Assembly (NCBI RefSeq): GCF_954871325.1
Contig: NC_088777.1
Location: 20,871,366-20,935,365 of the forward strand
Reading direction: 5' to 3'
Length of the DNA stretch: 64,000 nucleotides
Source of the DNA: Gordionus sp. m RMFG-2023
Lineage: Eukaryota > Nematomorpha > Gordioida > Chordodea > Parachordodidae
Under the pieces are notes generated by a model, which saw only the letters and a program-made list of their open reading frames with translations, was not told the DNA's origin and did not search any database. Made by a program: the position numbers and the translations under genes. Below are positions 35,214 to 45,561 of this stretch, piece after piece (position 1 is the first letter of the stretch; the number at the start of each line of letters is the position of its first letter).

Positions 35214-35422
35214 ATTTTATCGGGATCGCATTCCAGCATCCATAGAGTTTACCTACCCTGTGAATTTCACACAATTTTGCCATGAATCTTTACTTTATTC
35301 TTATTTTATATATAGATTTATTATATAAATGATAAAATAAAAATTTATTGTAATTGTCTGAAATTTACAAAGTAACTTTACTATACTTTGTACATACTGG
35401 AATACGATCCCGGTAAAATCAG
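35214..35422. repeat. MITE family B, well-preserved ends
   Basis: The left end reads TTTATCGGGATCGCATTCCAGC. The right end, reversed, reads TTTACCGGGATCGTATTCCAGT. Inside them lie GTGAATTTCACACAATTTTGCC and its diverged mirror image. About 209 bp, non-coding. Confidence 0.65.
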
Positions 35423-35464
35423 ATCTTTCAAAATTATAAAACGCGCTATAAATGGCTTATTTTG

Positions 35465-37290
35465 TAATTTACTAAAATCTCAAGACAATGAAGTATAAAC
35501 CTTGATTTTGGCACTAATCAACTATGCAAAATGACAAAGAAAATTAGAGAAAAGTCCGCAAAATGATGGAAAATAACGCAAATAAGATCGTAAAATAAAA
35601 GAAAAGTTCCTAAAATGACCCAAAAAATACGAAAAATTTAAGAAAAGTAGGCAACTTGATTTTATATTATTTAATTCATTCTAATATATCAATTTAAGGA
35701 CTTTTTATTAGTTTTTTTTTAAATATCAATTTGAGCTTTTCTATTTTTTTTATTTTTACTCCTTTGGCAAGCTTTATTTTATTTTTTATCCATCTTGAAA
35801 ATTAAAAAAATTCAAAAAATTAGTTAAAAGGAAAAGAAATCGAATAAAATTTCTAAAAATATGAGTAAAATAAAGAAAACCTAAAAAAATGAATTAAAAA
35901 ATTTAAGATAAGAAAAAAAGGTATTCAAATATCTAGATGATTTGAAAGAAAATTGAAAAGCTAAAAAATGAGGTAAAAGAGAAAAAAATCGAATTCTCAA
36001 AAATTATGAAAAATGGAAAAATCTAAAAATATATTTTACATGAAAGAAAATCGAAAAAGTAAAAAAAGTGGTAAAAGGGAAGAAAATCGAATAAGAGTTT
36101 TCAAAAAGTGAGTAAAATAAAAAATAGAAAAAGAATTTGATTTAAATTTTAAAGAAATTAATAAAAAGTTAAATAAAATTAAGTCAAAACCAGGGATTCG
36201 AACCTAACTTGGTAAAGAAAACCAGGGTTTTTGAAAAAAATTTCTGCCCCACAACCTGAAACCCGTTTATAAAATTTCCAAAACCCCGAACCGACCCGGG
36301 AATTTTTTCGAACCCGAGTTCAACCAAATTCAGTGAATATTGTTTAATATCATTTAAGATTTTTGTAAAATTGCAAATAAAATATTAATAATTGAGATTT
36401 TTTAATATTTTCAATTTATTTAAATATAAACTGTACAAATCCTTAAATAATACAATCTTGTTAATTTATAGAGTAGGATTAAACCCATATCCACGTCCAT
36501 TTTATCTGAGTAAAAGTTCGGATGAAGATTTTGAACAAGATGATTTAGAAAAATTGCAACTTAAAGAAAGGCAGGAGAAAATACTTAAAAAAGTGCCAAC
36601 GATGGCAGAGAAAAGTATTGGACGATAATTAATGAATTTGGCCATTTTAAAAGATTAGATAAGAAGGAAAATATTTTTCATTTTTGGGAGTCTGCTAAGA
36701 TGCAGCGCTCTGATTATATATTTTATCCATAATCATATTTGCTATTTCTGCAACCTAAGTTAATTTATCATATTTTCATATGAATATATTTAATGGTTAG
36801 CCTTGAAAGATCTTTCACATTTGAAATTCATTCTTTCACCGCATATGGATGAGTGACAACTCTTGGAATATTATACTAATACGTCTAAATAAAATTTTAA
36901 AAATTGATGCATGACGATGCCTTATATTTTAAATATATTTTGCCTATAAATAAAATAAAATCTTATCTTTTATACTAAATTAAAGTTTTTTAATTGTGAT
37001 TTAAATATAGAATTTTTTTTATCAATTCAAAAATTACTAAACCCGAGCTTAACCCAGAATCAAATCTAGGTTCAAAAATATCCCCTAAACTGAACCCAAA
37101 CCGAACCCATTTAATTTTTTTACCTTAACCAAATCCGAACTGGACCCGGCTATAATTTTTGCCGGGTTCCCATCTCGGCAAAATACTCAAATATCAATTT
37201 CTTTTCATTTTCTGTCAATTTTGCGTACTTTCTAAAATTTGCATATTTTTTGCATGTTACGCGCTTTTCTCTATTCCGTGGTTTGGTAAT
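35465..37290. repeat. A-rich degenerate repeats flanking CCCGGG blocks, mirrored
   Basis: 35465-36175 is purine-rich with a loosely repeated GAAAATCGAAAAGTAAAAAA theme. It is followed by GC-richer text (CCCCGAACCGACCCGGG) at 36180-36320. On the far side, 37020-37165 again has ACCCGAGC/GGACCCGGC blocks, and 37180-37270 is the pyrimidine-rich mirror of the left flank. The layout suggests one large foldback or MITE-like element of about 1.8 kb around the exon-like segment at 36472. Alternatively it is two separate repeats. Confidence 0.4.
36472..36628 (+). CDS. Orphan 3'-terminal exon, unknown protein
   Basis: An acceptor (TTAATTTATAG) is followed by an open stretch reading VGLNPYPRPFYLSKSSDEDF, then EQDDLEKLQLKERQEKILKK, and ending SIGR before TAA. 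The charged, coil-like composition and the good acceptor argue for a real last exon of a plus-strand gene. No upstream exon was found in the window and I do not recognise the family. It sits between two mirrored repeat blocks, so it may instead be part of a transposon or a stranded pseudogene piece. Confidence 0.35.
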
Positions 37291-37669
37291 GCCCCCTATA
37301 ATTTTCTAAACTCTATGACATATCCAAATACTTTTTAAAAATGATAAACAAAATTAAATTAAAACCTTTTCTAATAATTAATTTTAATTGTGTAATTATT
37401 ATATTATTATTAATAACATAATAAAACATTTTTCTCATTAGACTATACTTAAATAAATAAAATTGATTTTTGATTTTTCCCCGGTTTCCTATTTTATATC
37501 AAATAAATATTTTATATCTTTTTTAGTTTTATTTATTGAAAAAAGATATTTTAACATTATCTCTGATTTAGATGTTTTGAAATAAATTTCATTGAAATCA
37601 TAACTTATAATATTATCAAAGTAAATTTAATTTTAAAATATTACAAAACAGAAAGTTCAAGAAAAAAAT

Positions 37670-39133
37670 ATGTCCAAATCCTCTCAATATATCCATCTCT
37701 TCAATATGTCCAACTCTAATATGTCCAGCTATAATATATCCAGCTACTTCAATAATATATCCAGCTACTTCAATAATATATCACTTCCGTTATGTGAAAC
37801 ACGAGACAATAAAGGATTTGTAGGGAGGACATCATCTGTTATAAATATGATTGTGAATCCGTTACTTTTAGTATCCGGGATAATTGGGAATATGGCAGGG
37901 CTTTGGGTACTTTCTCTTATAAGGAAAAGAAGCCGAACAACAAATCATCTGTATTATTATTATTTGCAATGGATAGCCTGGTTAAATCTTATAACGTGTA
38001 TTTTTTATTTTTGCAGAGTGGGTGGAGATTTAAGAAAATTTATTGCCTCAAATCAATACACTACCAGGATAAGCTGGATTACATTTAATTCTTATTATAG
38101 CTTGATATTTATAAATGGTTTTTTTGGAGCATCTATTTTGATTCTTTGTCTCTTGCTTTGGGATAGATTCATGAGTCTTCATAGTCCTTTTACCCATATT
38201 GAAACTGTGTCAAGCCAAAGCCCGAATTCGCATTATAAATTGCTAAAGAACTTGCCTTACTTTTTTACAATCTTTTCTAATGTATTATGTTTTTCGAGCT
38301 ATTATTGGTACAATGTACTGTTTTGTTATGGAACAATGAATCAAACAAATTATAATAAGAAAGTGGACAATCATTTATATTACAATAGATCCTATAATTT
38401 GAGAAAATGGATAAAATTGTATTACTCAAAAAGGGTGTTCAGTAATTCTTGGGTAGAAAAATATGATTGGATGAGGATTCTTTTAATATCGGTTCTTCCT
38501 GGTTTCTTTATATTGTATTACGGATTTGGGATTACCTTCTACATATTCAAATTTTTAAGGGCCCGAGAAATAAGAGGCAGTAACCTGGGTAATTCTCAAC
38601 TGATTAACATAACATTCAACAGGAACGCCAACCCAACAGAAAACAGTAGCAAGTCGGAAGTAATTGCTAACAAATCACACACGCGTGCCTTTGATAATAA
38701 TAATAAACTCTTCCTGATTGACAGGGCAAGTTTAAGAAATAGCATATTTAGGCGCAGAAACACTATTAAACCAGAGGAAATAGAGAATGGAGAAAAAGGA
38801 TCTAATCAATTACATCTAAATGTAAACACACTCATGGTAAATAAAACAAATTCCAAAATTTTAGCACGCAATTTATCGGCTCTCATATATTTTATCCTAT
38901 ATTGTGTTTGCGAAGTTCCTAATATTATGGTGGTAACAATGAAAGGTAATCCAAAAATAGACCGGTTACTAGACATTTCTAACATGTTGGAGATGGTATT
39001 CTTCACATCCATTTTTTATATTTACATGTCTTTTGATAAAAATTTTCAATGCCAGATAGTGAAAATATATAATAACCTAATGGCTGGCAAACTGATAAAC
39101 ATATCTAACAGGGAAACTATGATAAATTTTTAA
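37670..39133 (+). CDS. Divergent rhodopsin-class G protein-coupled receptor
   Basis: An uninterrupted 487-residue frame starts at a true ATG. The extracellular N-terminus (1-55) is Asn/Ser-rich with several N-glycosylation sequons and a duplicated SSYFNNI. Helices: TM1 56-84 with the GN pair (IIGNMAG), TM2 94-115, TM3 143-168 ending W-D-R-F in place of D-R-Y, TM4 195-215, TM5 268-296, TM6 400-424 with C-E-V-P in place of C-W-x-P, TM7 433-455 with I-F-Y-I-Y where N-P-x-x-Y is usual. Loop 3 (297-399) is long. The ARNLSALIYF and DISNMLEMVF stretches recall FMRFamide/neuropeptide-type receptors, so a peptide ligand is likely but unproven. No Cys sits at the usual start of TM3. The gene is intronless in its coding part and convergent with the lectin gene. 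Confidence 0.8.
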   Translation: MSKSSQYIHLFNMSNSNMSSYNISSYFNNISSYFNNISLPLCETRDNKGFVGRTSSVINMIVNPLLLVSGIIGNMAGLWVLSLIRKRSRTTNHLYYYYLQWIAWLNLITCIFYFCRVGGDLRKFIASNQYTTRISWITFNSYYSLIFINGFFGASILILCLLLWDRFMSLHSPFTHIETVSSQSPNSHYKLLKNLPYFFTIFSNVLCFSSYYWYNVLFCYGTMNQTNYNKKVDNHLYYNRSYNLRKWIKLYYSKRVFSNSWVEKYDWMRILLISVLPGFFILYYGFGITFYIFKFLRAREIRGSNLGNSQLINITFNRNANPTENSSKSEVIANKSHTRAFDNNNKLFLIDRASLRNSIFRRRNTIKPEEIENGEKGSNQLHLNVNTLMVNKTNSKILARNLSALIYFILYCVCEVPNIMVVTMKGNPKIDRLLDISNMLEMVFFTSIFYIYMSFDKNFQCQIVKIYNNLMAGKLINISNRETMINF

Positions 39134-39294
39134 TGAACTTATATAATTAATAATTGATGTTTTTTGATGGTTATCAGTCAGGGTATCATTTCCCACATTT
39201 ATATAAGCTTGTAGTTATTCTGTTTATGTGATTCGCTGTAATTGCCTTTTTTGCAACTGTGATATATTTATTTTATTTGATATGGTTCTCTTTA

Positions 39295-39300
39295 AATAAA
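39295..39300 (+). other. Polyadenylation signal of the receptor gene
   Basis: AATAAA lies 162 nt past the receptor stop codon on the same strand, about 130 nt before the end of the oppositely oriented lectin gene. Confidence 0.6.
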
Positions 39301-39428
39301 TATTTTATGCGATTTATATTTTACTGCTTATAAAGTTATTAAAACTACAATAAAAACATATTTTAATTAGTGCATTATAACAAATTCAGGCAAGTGAATA
39401 ATATCTCACGCATAAAAAAGTAATATAG

Positions 39429-42108
39429 TTAATACAAAAGAGTAGTCTCAATCATGATGGGTTTTTCGCACACGAATCTCATAGGTCTATCGCAGTTCAG
39501 GTCGTCCCATCTAAAATAATTTTGAGCTATCATAGCCACGCAGTCTTGTTCAGCCTCATTGTTAGGTTGATTTTGAGCCCAATTGGTATAGGTCAAAGCA
39601 GTATTATCAGCGTTCCACACAAAAGTTCCTTCCTTTGCCCTGTCATTAGCCCCGATCCATATACCAGTTAAAAGTCCATCCGAAGCTTTCAAAATATAAG
39701 AAATTTTTTTTTTATTATAAGATGAGAGAAAGGGGGCATAAGATTAGATCAGCCCTGTGAACATATAAAACTTAATATTTAATTTAAAATTGTAAAATGA
39801 GATGAATATATACAATAATAGTCTATTAAAAGAAAGAAAAAAAGACAGAAAGTTATATCATAGTTTGATAAACTAAACAGCATCGGTAGAATACTTATTA
39901 TAGATTTAGTATCTAATTTTTTGTCCTTTCTTGAATAATTTTATTTTTTATCATCTTTACTTTTGTTATGTTTCCTTCATTTTCTTTGTCATTTATTTCA
40001 ACTTTCTAAAAATATTTGTTATTTTTAATTTTTTAATTTTTTAATCAATTTTCTCTATTTTCTCTATTTTCTCTATTTATTTTATCATTTTTTAATCATT
40101 CTTTTTCTATTTTTTTTATCATTTTTTAACCATTCTTTTTCTATTTCTTGTCACTTGTTTTTTTTAAAATCATATTCCATTTTTTTCCTTTTTATTTGTC
40201 CTCTTGTTTGTCTTCTTTTTAAAATTTTATTCACTTAATAGAGTATATCTATTAGAGGTCGGTGTAGCCCGTCCGGGCCCGAAAGTCCGGCCCGATTTTT
40301 CTCGATATTTTTGCAAAATCACACCACTTTGAATATGAGTACTGCAAAAAATGGAGTACGGGAAAAAATCGATAATAGACACTAATGTCTCTACGTGCAC
40401 TTACTCACCACTTTTATAAAAGAAACTGTTATAATATTATTATGGATAAAAAATATTTATGTGATAGAAGAGGAGGTTTAAAATTTCTTTTGAAATTATG
40501 TATTCTAGTTTGATGAAATATTAGGTAATATAATCAAATTAAAATATTCTGATATATAGATACTTAATATTTTTGTTATACAATCATATAATAATCACAT
40601 ATTGTAAATGAGTTTATTTTCCAAAACTAGCTTTTTTATTTTAAGAAAAAAATATTCTAACATGTCCCATTCCTTTTAGCTTCGGTTTCCATTATATATA
40701 ATTACTATGTAGAGAATTATAAAAAATTCAATACATATTCAAAAAGAGAAGAATATCGGCTAAAGTAAGCAAATATTTGGTTAAAGTTTTTGATATTGGA
40801 GACAATTTCGTAGATAAAAACTGTTCGAATATAATAGGAAAAATAATACATTTTATATATAATCCCAAATTCCCTCGAGAATTTTGAAATAAATTTATAT
40901 TAGTATCAATATTTTTTTTCAGGCATTTCCTTAATTTTATCACTTATCCAGCACGCTATTTATAAAATTTGATCTGGGTTGGCTGGAAATGTATTTCAGC
41001 GTGAATAACATACATACCATATGAATTTCATACAACATTGTAATAAAATTTTGAACCACTTCTAATTTATATGATTCTTCCTTATATTTTTCATATAAAT
41101 TAAAGGTATCACTCAAAGTTCGCCAAAATTGCTTGAAACACAGAACACACTATATGCTGGAATACATTTCCAGCTAAATCAGATTTTTATTTAATAAAGT
41201 ATACCTAATATATTATTTAAAGTTTAAAAAAAACACATTTGAGGAGAAAAGACATTGAACACGAACATAAATGTAAATTTTTTATTATATTGATATTGCA
41301 ATCTGATCAAGAACAGATCAGAACAAATCGTTCGAAATATTCGGATTTCTTTTATTAGATTAACCTAATAAATGATATGTCAGATGAAACAATTGTTCAA
41401 AGGTCTCAAACTATGCCGAAACCCGTTACCAAAGAGAAATGATAAGGACATAGATGCTTATTTTTTACGAGAGCTTAAATTTTTAAAATCAACTACAGTG
41501 TCGATATATATGTTATCTTCCCGAAAACTTTTATTTGTTTATATTGAGTTAATTAATAGAAGGTTATCACTTTTAGAGGTTTTACCAAAATAAAAATAGC
41601 TTTCTCTTTGCCGATTTTTCCTCCAATTACCCATAACCCCCCCCCCTCCACCTCTATCTCCTCCTCCATTTTTCTCGCACGGAAACCTTTTACTTGCAAA
41701 AAAAAGTTAAAATGATTATTTTATTTTTTAACCCCAGTATTCAATATATTAAAAAGCGCTCTAAGGTTATATTTAGAAAATTATCACTAATACATAATTA
41801 CTTTCAAATTACTTTTAAAATGATATAAATAATCTAAAGATTAGCAAAAGAGGCGTAAGTCGCCATGTAGAGATTTACTGATTACATATGTTATTTACTC
41901 GGAACTTGTAAGAGCCTCAGGTATTGGGAAATAAAAAATTGTTCGTATTGATCATCGACCTTGAGGAGTTCAGCTCCTTGGTCTCGACATTCTCTCTTAG
42001 CGTCGGGCCAAGTTAATTGGTTAACTACGTAAAAGCGGTAGCATCTTTCCCCTAACATTGTGAAATTGGCAGGGCAAAAAAATGTTACTATAGGTTTTAT
42101 CCTCGGGG
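39429..42108 (-). CDS. C-type lectin domain protein, two exons, partial
   Basis: The exons at 42108-41899 and 39685-39429 join in phase (A plus CT) across a 2.2-kb GT-AG intron and make one complete C-type lectin-like domain ending at a stop. Exon 1 reads CPANFTMLGERCYRFYVVNQ then LTWPDAKREC. Exon 2 has GIWIGANDRAKEGTFVW, YTNWAQNQPNN, QDCVAM, WDDLNC and RFVCEK. All six cysteines of the long-form fold are present. The carbohydrate site would be Q-P-N with W-D-D in place of the usual W-N-D, so Ca-dependent sugar binding is plausible. The acceptor of exon 1 at 42109-42110 is inferred, and an upstream signal-peptide exon must exist but was not found. Likely secreted; a role in recognition or immunity is typical of the family but not shown here. 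Confidence 0.88.
39900..40250. repeat. Pyrimidine-rich low-complexity tract in the lectin intron
   Basis: Strongly T/C-biased with recurring TTTTCTCTATTTTCTCTA and ATCATTTTTTAATCATTC units. It resembles the reverse complement of the A-rich tract at 35465-36175. A GC-rich block (GTCCGGGCCCGAAAGTCCGG) follows at 40270, with a TAGAGGTCGGTGTAGCCC start like the CCCGG-type repeats. Confidence 0.5.
40966..41187. repeat. MITE family B copy in the lectin intron
   Basis: The left end reads GGTTGGCTGGAAATGTATTT then CAGCGTG. The right end, reversed, reads AGCTGGAAATGTATTCCAGC then ATATAG. The interior contains ATGAATTTCATACAACATTG, aligning with the copy at 35214. Non-coding, about 220 bp. Confidence 0.65.
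41637..41675. repeat. C-run and C/T-rich microsatellite-like tract
   Basis: A run of about ten C is followed by a CTCC/CACCTC-rich stretch. It is unusual in this AT-rich window and lies in the lectin intron. Confidence 0.7.
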
Positions 42109-43214
42109 CTTTAAGATAAAAGATATTAATATATTATAGATTTTATAAGAACGGTATATAATTTATTTAACTAATTAGTTAATTAGTATGCCTTATATCG
42201 TAATTAATTTTTCGGTATGAATTTAATTTTGTAGATTAACATAAAACCTTTTTAAAAATCGATAAAATATAAATATAAACTAAAAGACAGAACCATTTCC
42301 ATAAAAGGAACTACGAATTGACACCTAATATGATATAGCAGGATAAAATACAAGGTGCTCATATATTTATTTCAAGTGGTGGCATAATACAATATTTATT
42401 TAATAAGGCTATCAAAATGGCTTTGTTAATTGCTGAAAAACATTTCGTGGGCTCTGTTAATAGTATATCATATAAGTTAAACTGTTTGAATGAAAGTTTT
42501 AGTTATATTTGTTTTACCATATATCAATGCCAAATATTTGCTTCTTCTATAAAATTATTTGTTATATCGTTTATATTTATTGTCTGTAATATTGTATTTT
42601 TTATGATAATTTCTCCAATTAACTCTATGAAGTTCAAATAATTGCAAAGATGCTTCGATATCATCTAAGAGGGATTTAAGCGAATATGAATCATTTAATT
42701 TCAAGTACAATTAAAAAGATTTTAATTTACAGTCCTTTAGGGCAAAGAAATTGCACGACTGTGTCTCATGCTAGAGATAACTAGGTTGGTATTTAGACCT
42801 ATACTAGAGCCCCATAGATCAATTCAAGTGTGAATTCAATCCGAGACCTATCCGACCGAACTAGGATCGGTGGGACACGGACAAACTCTTTCTCAAACTC
42901 AGTTGGACTCTAACCATGATTTTAAAATTTATTATGAATTCCAACTAATTCCATATCCCACTAAGAAATATATAACTATTTTAAATGCTATATTTTTAAT
43001 AAAATCATTTTTTTAATTAGCTCTGCATTTTACCACATTTTATAAAATTTTCCTTTCGGGCACCCTTGTAAAGTATGTAGGTTTCCAGATATATCTTTAT
43101 TTATCTAAAAAGTTATATTAATATATTAAAATTAACAATATATTTAATTTGTTGAAATTACAAATATATTGAAATTATCATTATATTTGCTTTGTTGAAA
43201 TTAAAAAATATATA
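42109..43214. other. Spacer upstream of the lectin exon, no supported gene
   Basis: Should contain or precede the lectin's missing signal-peptide exon on the minus strand, but none could be supported. A plus-strand open frame at 42417-42641 lacks family signals. Confidence 0.4.
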
Positions 43215-43540
43215 TTTCAGTTACCTGCAGCCCCTGCCCAGAACCGGTTGGAAACGGTCCAAAGTAATACGATTTTAAAAATCCAGGTCGGGCTTAAATA
43301 AAAAATTAGAAATTCGGGTATGGCTGGTTTAAAAAAATTAATTTAAAATAAATCAATCAGTTAGAAAGTAAACTAATGGAGGGCTTATATTCATTTACCT
43401 GCTCATATTTTCCATTTCCCTTTAAATCAATTTGCTAAACAAGGCCAGAATCAAAATAATGAAATTTCAAAAATTCCTGGAAGGCAGTTAAATAATAAAA
43501 AATTCAGGCCAGATAAATTTGACCTCTACAGGTTCTTGAT
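43215..43540. repeat. CCCGG-type repeat, AT-richer copy
   Basis: The left end carries ACCTGCAGCCCCTGCCCAG and the right end, reversed, ACCTGTAGAGGTCAAATTT. These match the TAGAGG/CTGCAG-like ends of other copies, with CCAGGTCGGGC and GGCCAGATAAATTTGACC inside. The boundaries are approximate. Confidence 0.4.
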
Positions 43541-43671
43541 ATTTGAAAATATTTTACATTCTACCCTTTCTCTAATCATATAATAGAATAATAATAAATT
43601 TAAACAAAATATAAATTATTTACTGTTTTTAAATTAAGCATTTTAATCTATATAGTTATTATGCTTAGTTT

Positions 43672-45561
43672 TCAATTTCTAGGAGGATTACCTACAGGCC
43701 TAGCAAATGATTGTTGGGCAGGTACATAAAAAAGTTTATTGAAATAATGAGTCTCCGGGATAGTTAGAGGGTTAAAACTATCTTTCTTTGTATCTTTGCC
43801 TCTATTACGTGGATTAGCAGGGGGAAACATAAATATAGAAGGTTGTTTAGCCGCATTGTAAGATACAGGCCTATTATTGGCATAATCTTGTCCTGTATTA
43901 ATGACTGGGTAGGTTTGTTGAGGGTAAGACTTACCATTGAATGAAGATTTAGAAGGTAAAGTCAATTCCAAATCTTTGTATTGAAATCCACTTTTAGTCC
44001 CTGTACTTCCGTAGCCTCCTCCTTTACCAAATACGTTTGATAATTGTGGTAAAAAATTCAATAAGTTTGGGGAACCTTTACCATTTATTGGTATAATCTG
44101 GGGTGTGTTGGGAAGTCTTTGATTATTAAATCCGCTTATAGGAGGGAATACGTTTTTATTTGATGAGTCTGATGAAGAAGTCAATATATTATCCAGCAAT
44201 CCCTTGAATTGTGGCCTTTGCCATAGTGAACTCAAGTCATATCTCGACTTAAACCCCGCTTTTGTAGATTTTCCGGAAAACTTTCTTCCTGGATGATTAC
44301 GCCCCGATGGAGAAGGAAACATAGACATAATAGGAGGATAGGGATCTTTTTGAAAAGGTGGAATATATTGGCCGTGGTTAGATATACTTTTTCTTTCATT
44401 TTCAAATTCAAACTCACCTATATTTTCTACTGGATCTATATTAGGAGATTTAAATGAGTGAGGTCTAGACACTCCTATAGATACACCTCCATTATTAGGG
44501 TTATTTAAATTTGTGTATCTATTTAAGCCTATATCGGGTTTTGGATTATTAAGAAAAGGCCACAATGCTCTCGGTGGCAATTGAGGTCGATTAGGGTCGT
44601 TATTATTTCCATCATCAGAGTCAAAATTATTCCAAGAGGGGTTAATCAAAGAAGGGCTGAGATCAATAGGAATTACTGGCCCACTACCTATTGGTATATG
44701 CGTTTTAAGGACTGGATAAGCTGATCTGTCATAATTAGTTGGCTGGTGAACTTTTTGTCCACTATTCAGTATTTGGGTATTAAAAGAGTAAGGATTGGGT
44801 CTCATTATCTGGTCATCAGTGTATTTTCTGGTCCTAACTCGAGAGTTAATATAATTACCCCCGCCTCCATCAAATCCATCCGTAAAGAAGTCGGACGTAG
44901 TTAGTGGTTTTTTTTGAAAGTCAGAAATAGGTACGGATCGAGAACTATTATCACTTATAGGAAAATATCTTGAAGAAAGTCTCTTAAAATAATTATAATT
45001 AGGTGAAGATTTATGATTTTTCGGATATTTAACCATTATTCTTTTATGAATCGGGGCGTTGTGTGTTTTTTTTATATATCTATCATAATAATTAAATTTT
45101 GATTCCTGATAGGCTGAAGGTGGATTTAGACTATTATCATGAATGTTATTTTCCCTCGTGCGATAACTATAAGGAATATTTCTACTTAAGCGAGGAAAAG
45201 ATGAACTAACACCAATGTCAACGTTATGTAATTTATTATAACGCCGAATTACCTCTTTATTTAATCCACTTTGATATAATTTATTGGATCTTTTTGCCAA
45301 ATTTACAGATGTATCTATTCTGGATATTGAGCGTTTAATGATTGAGAAAAATTTATCGTTTCTTTTATTAATTGGTAATGAAAAATAATTCTTTCCAATA
45401 CGATCCTTTACATTAGGTAATATAATCGCATGTCTATCATTGTTAATTTTGGAAGAATTTAATCTTACGAAATTATTAATTAAGATAAAAGTAAAAATAA
45501 ATATTATTTGTTTAAATTTATTCAAATGCACCCAAAGAGTCCCTAAAAAAGCACTTTTCAT
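43672..45561 (-). CDS. Secreted Asn/Ser/Pro/Gly-rich protein, 629 aa
   Basis: A single long open frame. I start it at the ATG at 45561, because the frame extends upstream only through non-ATG codons. The N-terminus (KFKQIIFIFTFILINNFV) is a signal peptide or signal anchor. The rest has no recognised domain. A basic segment (about residues 50-160) has several KR/RR pairs, for example IIKRSISRID and LAKRSNKLYQ. It is followed by a long low-complexity region rich in Asn, Pro, Ser, Gly and Tyr (GGGGNYINSR, FDSDDGNNNDPN, GKGGGYGSTG). There is almost no Cys. Composition suits an extracellular matrix, cuticle, mucus or glue protein. The dibasic sites also allow a processed precursor. The function is not claimed. 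Its length without stops in AT-rich DNA argues that it is real. Confidence 0.75.
   Translation of the reverse strand: MKSAFLGTLWVHLNKFKQIIFIFTFILINNFVRLNSSKINNDRHAIILPNVKDRIGKNYFSLPINKRNDKFFSIIKRSISRIDTSVNLAKRSNKLYQSGLNKEVIRRYNKLHNVDIGVSSSFPRLSRNIPYSYRTRENNIHDNSLNPPSAYQESKFNYYDRYIKKTHNAPIHKRIMVKYPKNHKSSPNYNYFKRLSSRYFPISDNSSRSVPISDFQKKPLTTSDFFTDGFDGGGGNYINSRVRTRKYTDDQIMRPNPYSFNTQILNSGQKVHQPTNYDRSAYPVLKTHIPIGSGPVIPIDLSPSLINPSWNNFDSDDGNNNDPNRPQLPPRALWPFLNNPKPDIGLNRYTNLNNPNNGGVSIGVSRPHSFKSPNIDPVENIGEFEFENERKSISNHGQYIPPFQKDPYPPIMSMFPSPSGRNHPGRKFSGKSTKAGFKSRYDLSSLWQRPQFKGLLDNILTSSSDSSNKNVFPPISGFNNQRLPNTPQIIPINGKGSPNLLNFLPQLSNVFGKGGGYGSTGTKSGFQYKDLELTLPSKSSFNGKSYPQQTYPVINTGQDYANNRPVSYNAAKQPSIFMFPPANPRNRGKDTKKDSFNPLTIPETHYFNKLFYVPAQQSFARPVGNPPRN

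Noticed and set aside
42417-42641. 74-codon plus-strand frame with a hydrophobic C-terminal half
   Set aside because: It has an ATG and one hydrophobic stretch but no family signal. AT-rich DNA readily gives Phe/Ile/Leu-rich frames of this size.
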